Source of the DNA: Taxillus chinensis
Lineage: Eukaryota; Streptophyta; Magnoliopsida; Santalales; Loranthaceae
Direction: 5' to 3'
Assembly: GCA_023512835.1 (NCBI GenBank)
Contig: CM042085.1
Span: 51,269,569-51,333,568 of the forward strand
DNA: 64,000 nucleotides
Below, piece after piece: positions 55,095 to 64,000 of this stretch (position 1 is its first letter; the number at the start of each line of letters is the position of its first letter). The notes under the pieces are model-generated. The model had not been told where the DNA came from, did not search any database, and worked only from the letters and a program-made list of their open reading frames with translations. Position numbers and translations under genes: made by a program.

Positions 55095-56892
55095 ACGACA
55101 AGTTTTTTTTCTCCCTTGTCGGATCCCCTTGAAGAAGTATATAGAGAGCCTGACTCATGAGGTCAAGTTCAAAGACACTAACCGAGATGAGAAAATACCT
55201 CGGAAAGAAAAGGGGTAGCTTTCAAAGCTACGGAATGTCCAAGATACAACGGAATGATGATACGGAAGAGTCGGAGAACCTTACTGGACATTGAAAGAAG
55301 AAATAGCTCTTCTGGTCAAATCCTTTGAGCAATTCCTCCCCAGGAAAAGCATAAAAGGATTTAGAAGAGGCTCCTCATCATCATCCGAAGGAAGGAGCCA
55401 TCGGAGTCTAATTCCCAAGAATGCTACACTGTGGAAACCCCCCTACTGGGCCAAGGATTATAAATCTAAATCTATGACGGCCGAGAAAAGTGACAAAGTT
55501 AATCCCCACGCTCCACCTCGGATAACAACAAGAACAAGACGAAGGCATTCGTCACAAAGTATGTCGTGGCTCGAAAGAAGAGGAGGAATCCTCCGATGAT
55601 GAACCAACCGAGAAGCTGAATGTCCGCCTCATGGCAAGTGCTAAGGTACCTTCTATCTCGGCTTATGAGTAAATTAGAATCTCTCCCGCTGAACGTGATC
55701 ACAAAAAGAATGAGAGACTAATAATTACTCAAATGTACAAAGATATGGAAAGGTCACTAAACGTCTTGATTTACTTACGCTTAGACTTGAAAAAGACATA
55801 GTTGACTTTAGAAGTAAAGAAGCTTGGTATCGTGACCTTAGAGTTGAAAATCATTTGCTAAATACTAACCTAACAGGCCTAACTATTCGAGAATGAACTT
55901 GAAAAGGAAAAGGAAATAAATCGTAAGTGGCTAAAAACGGGGGAAATAGCTTCTACGTTTAGGACTGATCCGGACGACATCTGAGTTAAACTGGCCTTGG
56001 TTCCGAATCATTAACCTCCACACAAGCTACTAAGTGTCCCTCGGATTTCATTCTGGAAACTAACCAACTCCGTATCCTGTTAGTATATCTAAACCGTTGG
56101 ATGGTTTCATTTTAGGGTGGCACCATAGTTTATGATTGTGGAAGTGAGGGCATTTGGCTGATCCCAAAGTAGTAGCACCCTTACCTATCGACAAAGGGAA
56201 GGCTACGTAGTTAAAGCCAAAACTGTAGCACCTAGAAAGAAAGGAAAGGCAAAGGCTGACGCATCTAGGGCCAAGAGCGTGTCACCCATTCGTAGAGGAT
56301 TAGGCCATAGGGATCAGTGTAGAGAACCTGTAAAACCTAAGAAACCTGTATCCCCTGTTTGTGCTCCGCATCATAGTGTATGTTCCATCTGTAGAGAAAT
56401 AGGCCATTACCACTATGAGTGCTGGAGTCTATCTGATGACTGGCTTTGTAATCAAATTCATATTAATAAAGATCAGTTCATCAAAAAGGGTTTTTCTAGC
56501 AAATCAAAATCTAAATCTCAAAGGAGTAACTCACCCAAGAAAACCAAAATAAAAGAAGCAACTGACACTAATAAAGTAAAGTCAACATGAAAAGCTAAAG
56601 CTCCTAACAAAGCTAAATCCAGAACTGTTGACAATGATGTTGTTTCTCCTAATCGCCCGGAACAAATTTGGGCACCAGAAGTGTAAACTATTGTCTTGTA
56701 GGAGCATCTCTGGAATGCATTGTAGGACCACTTGAAGTTAAAGATCAATCCAAGCAAGTGGATCCTTGATAGTGGATGCTCTGGACATATGATGGGTGAT
56801 CAGTCTCTGCTCGTAGAAGTTGCTGACAAACGAGGCCCATCCATATCATATCGTGACAACAGTAAAGGTAAGACTGTGGGCTATGGCACTTT
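55095..56892 (+). pseudogene. Copia-2 copy A' gag and truncated protease
   Basis: Same order as copy A: EEIALLVKSFEQFL, knuckle (now reduced and frameshifted near 55425), coiled coil, CSICREIGHYHYEC (about 56382-56424) and WILDSGCSGHMMGD (about 56755-56800). Frames break about every 100-300 bp in the first kilobase, and 56279-56590 is intact and identical to copy A. The start of gag is missing; it begins at the gypsy junction. Confidence 0.85.
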
Positions 56893-58243
56893 TGTTGGAT
56901 CAAGCCCAGAATTTGGATAATGCTGATAAAGCCTTATGTAATTTGATCTGAGATCTTTTGTGTTTCTTTGATCGTTGCAGGAAGATATGTTATTAATCCT
57001 GGAGATACACTCGTAAGAGCAAAGATAAGGACAGGATACATAATCCTGATCAGGACAAGAGTGAGTGTCGTCAAACACTTGGTAAATAACCAAGTCACCA
57101 ATACATACGGAATAAGAAACATTCGTGCGGACTAAGAACTTAAAGGTTACGGATTACGGAATATGTTCCTAGTGCCTCAAACGGACTAAGTCAAACCGAT
57201 GCAGAGTAAGAGTCTTGGTCTACAAGGTCGCACGAAGTAAAAGGTTAAGTTTTCCCCTCATGCGAACTAAAGAAGACACGGAGTAAGGGATCCGAGTCTT
57301 TCATAGATACGGAGTAAGGAAATATTGATGCGGAATAAGGACCCGAGTCTTTATTCGCACGGAGTAAGGAAATTAGATGCGGAGTAAGGAATCCGGGCCA
57401 CTCACTCATACGGAGTAAGGAAGCGCTAGTACGGAGTAAGCACTCGGATCCCTTAGACTCGCCCTGGAGTAAGGAACTTACATACGGAGTAAGGAACTTA
57501 CATATGGAGTAAGGAACTTACATGCGGAGTAAGGAAGCACGACACGGAGTAAGTTAGTTACCAAATAGATACGGAGTAAGCAACCACTGACACGGAGTAA
57601 GGTTCTGAGCTTCATTAGCAACGGAGTAAGGAAAATTACACCGGACCAAGAAGATGCTACTTCAATTCACCGTATTTAAGGCTATCAGCTCGTGGCGTCC
57701 CGATGTAAGACAAACTCATTGAGAACCTGAAGAATCTTACACATGGATCACCCGGATATGTGGACACAACCTTAAGTATATTTGGGAACTCACAAAAGCA
57801 CTTATACTCTTCAAACCCAAGATCTTGAGCTCCACAAACCTGGCGTCAAGGCAGAGAGATTACTGAGGAATAGTTAGTGCTGAACGCATTCCGGAACTAC
57901 AAGTTCCAAGGTTGTCTCTTAGGAATGTTTGTATAAATATTCATACTTGTACATTTGTGAAACGTGCGTATGTGTGCAAACGAGCCTGAATAACCTGTGT
58001 ATACACAAGAGCTCAAAGAGATAATCTAGGCTAGTGTGTGAATCCCTTTATAAACAGAATGTAAGAGAGTCTTGCTTCTATTTTGTTGTATTTATCTCTT
58101 GATAATAAAACAAAATACTTCCATTATCTGGTTACCTTCCGCAGTGATTCTATCACTTGACTAGATTAGTGTAGTGCCTTAAGAGATCAAAAGAGTTTCG
58201 ATAAGAGCCTATTCACCCCCCTCTAGGCTCCAAGGGACCATCA
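56893..58243 (+). repeat. Copia-2 LTR shared by copy A' and copy B
   Basis: 1351 bp, from TGTTGGATCAAGCCC to AGGGACCATCA, with the CGGAGTAAGGA array at about 57270-57640 and the pre-end phrase TATTCACCCCCCTCTAGG. A truncated protease lies on its left and a primer site on its right, so it is at once the 3' LTR of A' and the 5' LTR of B. Confidence 0.92.
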
Positions 58244-58303
58244 AGTGGTATCAGAGCCGTCTATTTGTTCAAAAGTAGAGATCCCACTCTTTTACTCCAA
58301 GCA

Positions 58304-60148
58304 ATGGCCGAAGAAAGCAGTATGCTATTCAACACTCGCCTTAACTCCAGAGGTGCACAAGAGCCCATCCCAAATCGAAGCAGCAGTGAAAACGTCGACC
58401 CACCTCAACCTGATGCTGCCGCCGCTCCTCAACCACGGAGTTCTGGTTTTACTTTGATGAAACCGCCCAAATTCACACCTGAGCTTTTCTCCCAGTGGAA
58501 AGCTCGCATGAAGATGTTTATGGTATGCCATGATCATCTCATGTGGCCATGTCTTCATCAGGAGATTCCAATTCCGATGACTATCGGAGAACATGGAGTT
58601 AGGAGGCCAAAGACGGATGCTGAACTTACCAACGATGAAAGAGCCTGGCAGTGCGCTAGTGAAAAGGCTCTGGCTTATGTTACATCATCTTGGGATTCCG
58701 AGGCTTTCACGGACGTCCAGGGCTGCACGACAGCAAAAGTTGTTTGGGATAAACTGACAATCCTCTATGAGGGGAGTCAGTCCCAAATGCAAAATGTGAT
58801 ATGTACTCTCAGGCAGAACTTTGAGAGTTTCAATCATAAACCAGGCGAATCACTCGAAAGTATCTATCGGAGATTCGGCAAGCTCATTCTTGAGCTGAAG
58901 ACTGTCAATGAGCATTATTCTCAATCTCAGATCAATGACAAGTTCTTTCGCTCCTTGCTGGATCGATACTACTCCAAACAACTCCAGATGCAATCAGACA
59001 AAAACTGGCAGTATGTTCCCCTTGAAGAACTATATGGAGAGCTGCGAACTCACGAAGTCAGGTTTAAGTACTCTGACCGGGATGAGAAAATAGCTCGGAA
59101 AGAAAAGGGAGTAGCTCTCAAAGCTACAGAATGTTTAAACATACTGAGGAATGATGATACGGACGTGTCCGAGAATTCTGACTCTGACGAGGAGGAGGAG
59201 ATAGCTCTTCTCGTCAAATCCTTTCAGCGATTCCTACGGAAAAGCAAAAAAGGATTCAGGAGACGCTCATCATCATCTTTTCAAAGGAAGGAGAGACCGG
59301 AGTCCACTTCCCAGGAATGCTACAACTGTGGGAAAACCGGCCATTGGGCCAAGGAATGCAGATCCAAATCAAAAGTGGCCGAGAAAAGTGACAAGGTAAC
59401 TCCTCGCCGCTCCACCTCAGACAACAACAAGAACAAGAGGAAGGCGTTCGTGACAAAGTACATCAGTGGCTCGGAAGAAGAGGAGGAATCCTCAGATGAT
59501 GAGCCAACTCCTAAGCCGAACGTCTGCCTCATGGCAAATACTGAGGTACCTTCTATCCCTGAGCTCATGAGTCAATTAGAATCTCTTATTAGTGAACGTG
59601 ATCATGAAAACAATGAGAGACAAATAATTACTCAAATGTACAAAGATGTGGAAAGTCAGAATAAACGCCTTGAATTTACTATCACTAGACTTGAAAAGGA
59701 CATAGCTGACTTCAGAGGAAAAGAGGCTTGGTATCATGATCTAAGAGCTGAAAATCATCTGTTAAATACCAACCTAACGGGCCTAAAAGTTATTGTGAAA
59801 CGACTCAAAAATGAACTGGAACAGGAAAGGGAAATAAATCGTAAGTGGCTAAAATCCGGGGAAATAGCCTCTACCTTTAGGACTGATCCTGACAACATCC
59901 GAGTCAAACCTGGCCTAGTTTCCGAACCATCGACTTCCATAGCTCAAGCTACTGAGTGCCCTCCGGATTTCACTCCTAAACTAACCAACTTATATTCTGT
60001 TAGTACATCTAAACCGTTGGATGGTTTCATTTCAGGTGGCACCATAGTTTATGACTGTGGAGTTGAGGCTGTTACTACACTTCCCGAAGCAAGAAGACTC
60101 GTAACTAATGATGAAGGGAAGGCCGCTGCGTTAAAGCCAAAACCGTAG
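58304..60148 (+). pseudogene. Copia-2 copy B gag (long open frame, 614 codons)
   Basis: The best-preserved gag in the window. The start is ATG at 58304 (MAEESSMLFNTRLNSRG). The capsid-like part has FTPELFSQWKARMKMFMVC, WDKLTILYEGSQSQMQNVIC, LRQNFESFNHKPGESLESIY and FFRSLLDRYYSKQLQM. The CCHC knuckle CYNCGKTGHWAKEC is intact (about 59320-59361). A coiled coil follows (LESLISERDHENNERQIITQ to NELEQEREINRKW). A one-base deletion near 60128, relative to copy A, ends the frame at KPKP; in copy A the frame goes on to the second knuckle, which in copy B lies out of frame at about 60300-60345 (CSICREIGHYHYEC). Gag packages element RNA; the full product is probably truncated here. Confidence 0.9.
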
Positions 60149-60625
60149 CACCCAAAAAGAAAGGAAAGGCTAAGGCCGACGCATCTAGGGCCAAGAGCGC
60201 GTCACCCAAACGCAATGGATTAGGCCACGGGAACGAGTAGAAAGTCTGTAAAATCTAAGAGACCTGTATCCCTTGTTTGTACTTCACATTATAGTGTCTG
60301 TTCCATCTGTAGGGAAATAGGTCATTATCACTATGAATGTTGGAGTTTATCTGATAACTGGTTTTGTAATCAATTTTATACCAATAAAGATCAGTTAAAT
60401 AAAAAAGGTTCTTCGAGCAAAACAAAATCTAGACCTCAAAGGAATATCTCTCCCAAGAAGACCCAAATAAAAGAGGCAGCTGAAACTAACAAGTTAAAGT
60501 CAACTTGGAGAGCTAAAAGTCCTAACAAAATCAAATCTGTAAGTGTTGACATTACTGCTGCTCTCTCTAACCGCTGGGCACCAAAAGTGTAAATTGTTGT
60601 CTTTCAGGAGCATCTCTGGAATGCA
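60149..60625 (+). pseudogene. Copia-2 copy B gag tail with second knuckle, frameshifted
   Basis: Homologous to 47380-47900 of copy A but broken by the shift at about 60128 and a TAG near 60238. Contains the knuckle-like CSICREIGHYHYECWSLSDN and a Lys/Ser-rich stretch up to the protease. Confidence 0.75.
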
Positions 60626-61720
60626 TTGCCGGATCACTTGAAGCTAAAGATCAATCAAAGCAAGTGGATCCTCGATAGTGGATGCTCCGGACATATGACG
60701 GGTGATCAGACTCTGCTTGTAGAAGTTAATGAAAAACGAGGTCCATCCGTTTCATATGGTGACAACAGCAAAGGTAAGACTGTCGGGTATGGCACTTTAA
60801 CTAACGGCTGTGTATCAATCACTAGAGTTGCACTAGTTGAAGGTTTGAAGCATAATTTGCTAAGTGTTAGTAATTTATGTGACAAAGGATTTACTGTTTC
60901 CTTTATGTCCAACACCTGTACAGTAAGAGAAAACTTATCCGGAGATGTTAAGTTATCCGGATCAAGAGATGGGGACATATACTCAGTGGTCTTAAGAAAT
61001 AATTCTTCTAACCCTGTATGCTTCCTCACTAAAGCATCAGATGAAGATAGTTGGCTATGGCACAAGCGATGCGCACATTTAAACTTTAAGACTTTGTCTA
61101 AATTAGCGTCACTTGATCTTGTCACTGGTCTACCTAAACTCAAGTTCTCCAGAGACACTCTCTGTCGAGAATGCCAACTAGGCAAGCAGACCAAACATAG
61201 CTTTAAGAGCAAATCGGTTAATTCAATAATTGCTCCTCTACAACTTCTTCATATGGACCTCTGTGGTCCTATTTCGTTCACGTCCTTCTGCCTGGTGCGA
61301 GATATACCCTTGTGGTTATCGATGATTTCACTAGGTACACATGGGTGATGTTCCTGAAATCAAAGGATCAAACCTTTGAGCATCTTGTAGATCTTCTCAA
61401 TTGGATAAGCAACTCACAAGGACTGAGCATAAAGTGCATCAGGAGTGATCATGGTATAGAATTTGATTTTTCAGAAATGAGATCATATTGTTTTGAACAG
61501 GGCATACAGCATGACTTCTCTGCTCCCAGAACTCCACAACAAAATGGGGTAGCTGAGCGCAAGAATCGTACTTTAGTTGAGGCTGGTAGATCCATGTTAG
61601 CAGGGGCAACGCTTCCTCTCAGTCTATGGGCTGAAGCTGTGTCCACTGCCTGCTATGTTCAGAACAGAACTCTAATAAACAAATCTACCATGAAAACACC
61701 CTATGAGATGTGGAGAGGAC
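60626..61720 (+). pseudogene. Copia-2 copy B protease and integrase, interrupted
   Basis: 60626-61348 encodes the protease (SKWILDSGCSGHMTGD; active-site DSG intact), LKHNLLSVSNLCDKGF, the pre-integrase domain (WLWHKRCAHLNFKTLSKLAS, CRECQLGKQTKHSF) and the first integrase Asp (HMDLCGPI). A small frameshift near 61290 (extra bases in FTSFCLVRDIPLW) is followed from 61312 by VIDDFTRYTWVMFLKSKDQ, IRSDHGIEFDF and PQQNGVAERKNRTLVEAG, so all three DDE residues are present. Sequence ends at MKTPYEMWRG, where the Tat LTR begins. Confidence 0.9.
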
Positions 61721-64000
61721 TGTCATCACTGGTTTTCGTCCGGGCCCTTTTGGGGTGTGCTCAAACTAAACCAATGGTGAGAAATTTTAGAGTCGCCACC
61801 AACTGTTTTTGGGGTACAGTTGGATACCCTCTACTTTGAGTAGTTTTAAGTGTATGGTCTACGTTATCAGAGATGGGTTCGGGAGTTGGTTACGTGTAGG
61901 GAAGGATTAGCACCCCTACAGCGCCCTTTTGGTATCTAATTTAGGAGGAGGTTTTATTTTATTCATACTGCCATGACTGGGCTAAGTTAAAAAGTTTATG
62001 ATTTTTATTTGGCTAAGTTATTTATTAAAGTCATGGTTAAAATGGATTTATCCTAAATTTCTAAAGGGAATCTTAAAGGTTTTGGATTTTTGAAGTGGAT
62101 AATGAGATCCTAGCGATTGGTTTGTTTTTTGGTTTTACTCTTGAAAATTGAAATCCTAAAAAATATTTGTTTATTTTTCCCCCTTTTTTGGTTTGGGTTA
62201 GAACATGCATTTTGTGTTTGTTTTTCTATATTTTTTTGTTGTTTTTTTTTGTTTTTTTGGTTTTTTTTTGTTTTTGTTGGAAGACATTTGGAAAACATTT
62301 TATGAAAACATTTTCAAAACATGTTGTTGAAGAGATTAAAAAAAAATTATTAAAAAATGTTTTGTTTTTTTTGTTTTTTTGTTTTGTTTTTGTTTTGTTT
62401 TTTTGTTTGTTTGTTTGTTTTTTTGTTTGTTTTGTTTTTTTTTTGGGTTACAAAACATACATTTTTTTGTTTTCTATATTTTGTAAAAAAAACATTTTGA
62501 CCGTTTTTTTTTGCTTTTGTTTTTTTTTTTGTTTTTGGAAACCTTTCTTTCTTTTCCCTTTTTTTTGTTTTGTGAACCCAAAATCTTAAAGCCAATTTAG
62601 GAACATATGTATGAAAATAGAAACGTGCAGTGTGTGATTATGGCATCCACAAAAGAAGAAGAAAATCCCTCTTTTTTTCTCTTTTTTTTCATGTTCTCCC
62701 TCTGCTCTCTCCTTTTTCTTTTTTGTTTTCCCTTTCTTTTTACTATACTTTACATATTACAACATACACATAGGAAGAAATACAGGAAAATACAATGAAA
62801 AAGGCTGAAAAGCAATTACATCAAATATAGATAAGCTAAAAAACGAAAATTAGAAAAATGCTAAAAAAAACAATTACACCAAATATAGATACAAATAAAC
62901 TGAAAAAAAGTATTGAAAAGATAAGGGCTGAACCGACTTTGAAGCTTTGCAACGCCAATCTTCTGGCTTGAGCTCCCGCCGGTGCGGATAATCACTTGCT
63001 TAGAACCAATAAGATCGACAACGAGGTTTGTGAGGGGGATTTCTTGGTATTTGAAGAGTGGAGTGGTGTATTTTTCTGGGGTTTGAGTTTTTTGATGACT
63101 GGAAATAAGGAGAGTAGGCGTGAGAAATAGGGGATTGGAAAGGGATTGGTGTCGTTATGTTTTTCGCTTGCTGAACACGCAGAAAAAAGGCTGAAGTTGG
63201 GACTGTTTTTGTGTTTTTTTTTCTTGCTGAGAAAAAAAAGGAGCTGGGGTGAGATAGGAGAGAAAAAGGATGAAGGAGTAATGTTGATTGCAGAAGACTG
63301 GGCGTTTAATCTGAAAGGATGGCAGTCAGGGAGGCGTGGAAGAGTGATCTTTTTTCTGGTTTTTGAGTTTCTCTCTTTTTTTTTTCTGTCTCTGTTTTTT
63401 CCTTTTCTTTCTCTTTTTTTTTTTGCTCTCTCTGGTTTGCAGGTTTCTTTTCCCACGATGATGGCTCTCTCTGTGTGTTTTTTTTCACGATGATGGCTCT
63501 CTCTTTTTTTTGATGGCTCTCTTCAATGAAAACCCACTCTCTTTTTTTTTCGATGGCTCTCTTCAACGAAAACCCAACCTCCCTCTTTTTTTTGATGGTT
63601 CTCTTCAACGAAAAAACTCACTCTGTCTTGCGCAGGGAATGGATGACTGCATCTTAAGGGCTGCAGAAATTTTTTTTGGCTGGATTATCATTAATTGCTG
63701 CATTTAATGCTCTATTATGAAGGCAGCGTTTTTAATTGCAGATTTTGTATTTTGTCTGGTGGACAGCTTGTGCAGGAAACAAGGGAGCTCGTGATTGCCT
63801 TTTTGAATTTGTATTTTAGCAGCACATGTGATTGACAGGTATTCAAAATAATGTTTTGTCAGATGGCCAGCGCATAAAACAAGCCCTGTGAATGACCAGC
63901 GAGAGGAAAAAAGGAAACCCGTGAGAAAAAGCCGGCGCAAATAGCCAGCGAGAAAAAATCAGCGAAGGCAAAAAAAAGGGTCGGAGGTTCGAAGTGTCGG
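61721..64000 (-). mobile_element. Tat/Ogre-like LTR, minus strand, running off the window
   Basis: The plus strand starts TGTCATCACTGG, the reverse complement of the Tat LTR end at 17447. It follows the 5' LTR at 14427-17447 in reverse all the way to GGTTCGAAGTGTCGG (equivalent to about 15345). Differences are mostly in homopolymer lengths, so it is a close family member. AGGAC (61716-61720) is one expected target duplication. The T-rich frames at 62167-62589 and 63146-63493 are LTR low-complexity sequence. Whether an internal region follows cannot be seen. Confidence 0.92.

Larger units (their letters stand above)
55095..58243 (+). mobile_element. Second copy of copia-2 internal region plus complete LTR (copy A')
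   Basis: 55095-57896 repeats 46258-49070 including the same deletions (the 46270 and 47060 breaks and the protease/LTR fusion at 56893). It is therefore a duplicate of copy A, not an independent insertion. The first 1.1 kb (to about 56190) differ by many small indels and substitutions; the rest is almost identical. The LTR (56893-58243) continues past the point where copy A is cut, ends AGGGACCATCA, and serves as the LTR in front of copy B. Confidence 0.88.
58244..61720 (+). mobile_element. Copia element 2, copy B: primer site, gag, protease, integrase (cut by Tat LTR)
   Basis: Begins with TGGTATCAGAGC at 58246-58257. It holds a nearly intact gag, then protease and integrase. At 61720, within the integrase C-terminal part (YEMWRG), it is interrupted by a minus-strand Tat LTR. 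RT, RNase H and the 3' LTR lie beyond the window or are lost. Confidence 0.9.

Noticed and set aside
55095..56190. RIP-like or APOBEC-like hypermutation of the copia duplicate
   Set aside because: The changes are T-to-C, A-to-G and indels at CWG sites, opposite in direction to deamination-type hypermutation.
62167..62589. 140-codon Phe/Leu/Cys-rich frame suggesting a membrane protein
   Set aside because: It is the complement of the A-rich part of the Tat LTR (poly-T); hydrophobic composition follows from the base composition.

Overview
This window is nuclear DNA from a flowering plant, probably a dicot. The evidence is one intact plant-specific GRAS transcription factor gene, a PPR-protein relic, and long-terminal-repeat (LTR) retrotransposons of typical angiosperm lineages: Ty3/gypsy Tekay-like chromoviruses, Ty3/gypsy Tat/Ogre-like elements, Ty1/copia elements resembling Sireviruses, and a TRIM. 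Only the GRAS gene (CDS 8625-10901, + strand) looks like a working host gene. Nearly everything else is nested, decayed or solo LTR material. All lineage names rest on motifs read by eye, not on database searches.

Layout. 1-4326: 3' half of a Tekay-like gypsy element (RNase H, integrase, chromodomain, 3' LTR), inserted into a minus-strand LTR (4327-5599) that carries an abnormal 420-bp poly-C tract. 5600-5990: PPR pseudogene cut by that LTR. 5990-8250: AT-rich intergenic DNA with a hAT-like element. 8250-11450: GRAS gene with a 5'UTR intron. 11450-12628: AT-rich flank. 12634-24428: a solo LTR (target-site duplication, TSD, GACAT) split by a Tat/Ogre-like element at 14427-23759 (TSD ATATG). 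That element keeps its 5' LTR, tRNA-Arg primer site, ORF1, gag and protease/G-patch, but one deletion removed RT-RNaseH-integrase and most of the 3' LTR. 24565-28530: another LTR hosting a TRIM (24800-25259) and a minus-strand solo LTR (25323-27232).

28531-35834: copia element 1, lacking its 5' end and RT/RNase H, with a 3' accessory ORF ending in a ULP1-like (C48) cysteine protease domain. 35835-40003: Tat-type LTR split by a minus-strand solo LTR (37432-39375, TSD TCATG). 40004-40665: minus-strand relic related to the copia-1 accessory ORF. 40666-42527: gypsy LTR fragment. 42528-44237: inverted copia-1-type LTR. 44238-49070: copia 2 copy A (gag-protease only). 49071-55094: minus-strand Tekay-like element. 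55095-58243: near-duplicate of copy A. 58244-61720: copia 2 copy B (gag-protease-integrase). 61721-64000: minus-strand Tat LTR running off the window.

The elements tell a layered story of insertion, LTR-LTR recombination (solo LTRs), internal deletion, and premature stops that often fit C-to-T change at methylated cytosines. Two stretches look technically suspect: the poly-C tract and the region from about 51 to 56.2 kb, where differences from a duplicated reference copy cluster at CAG/CTG sites. The points most worth following up are the copia element with a ULP1-like accessory ORF and its inverted relative at 40 kb, the paired ACGT-core near-palindromes just upstream of the TATA box in three solo/3' LTRs, and the CHG-type error signature.
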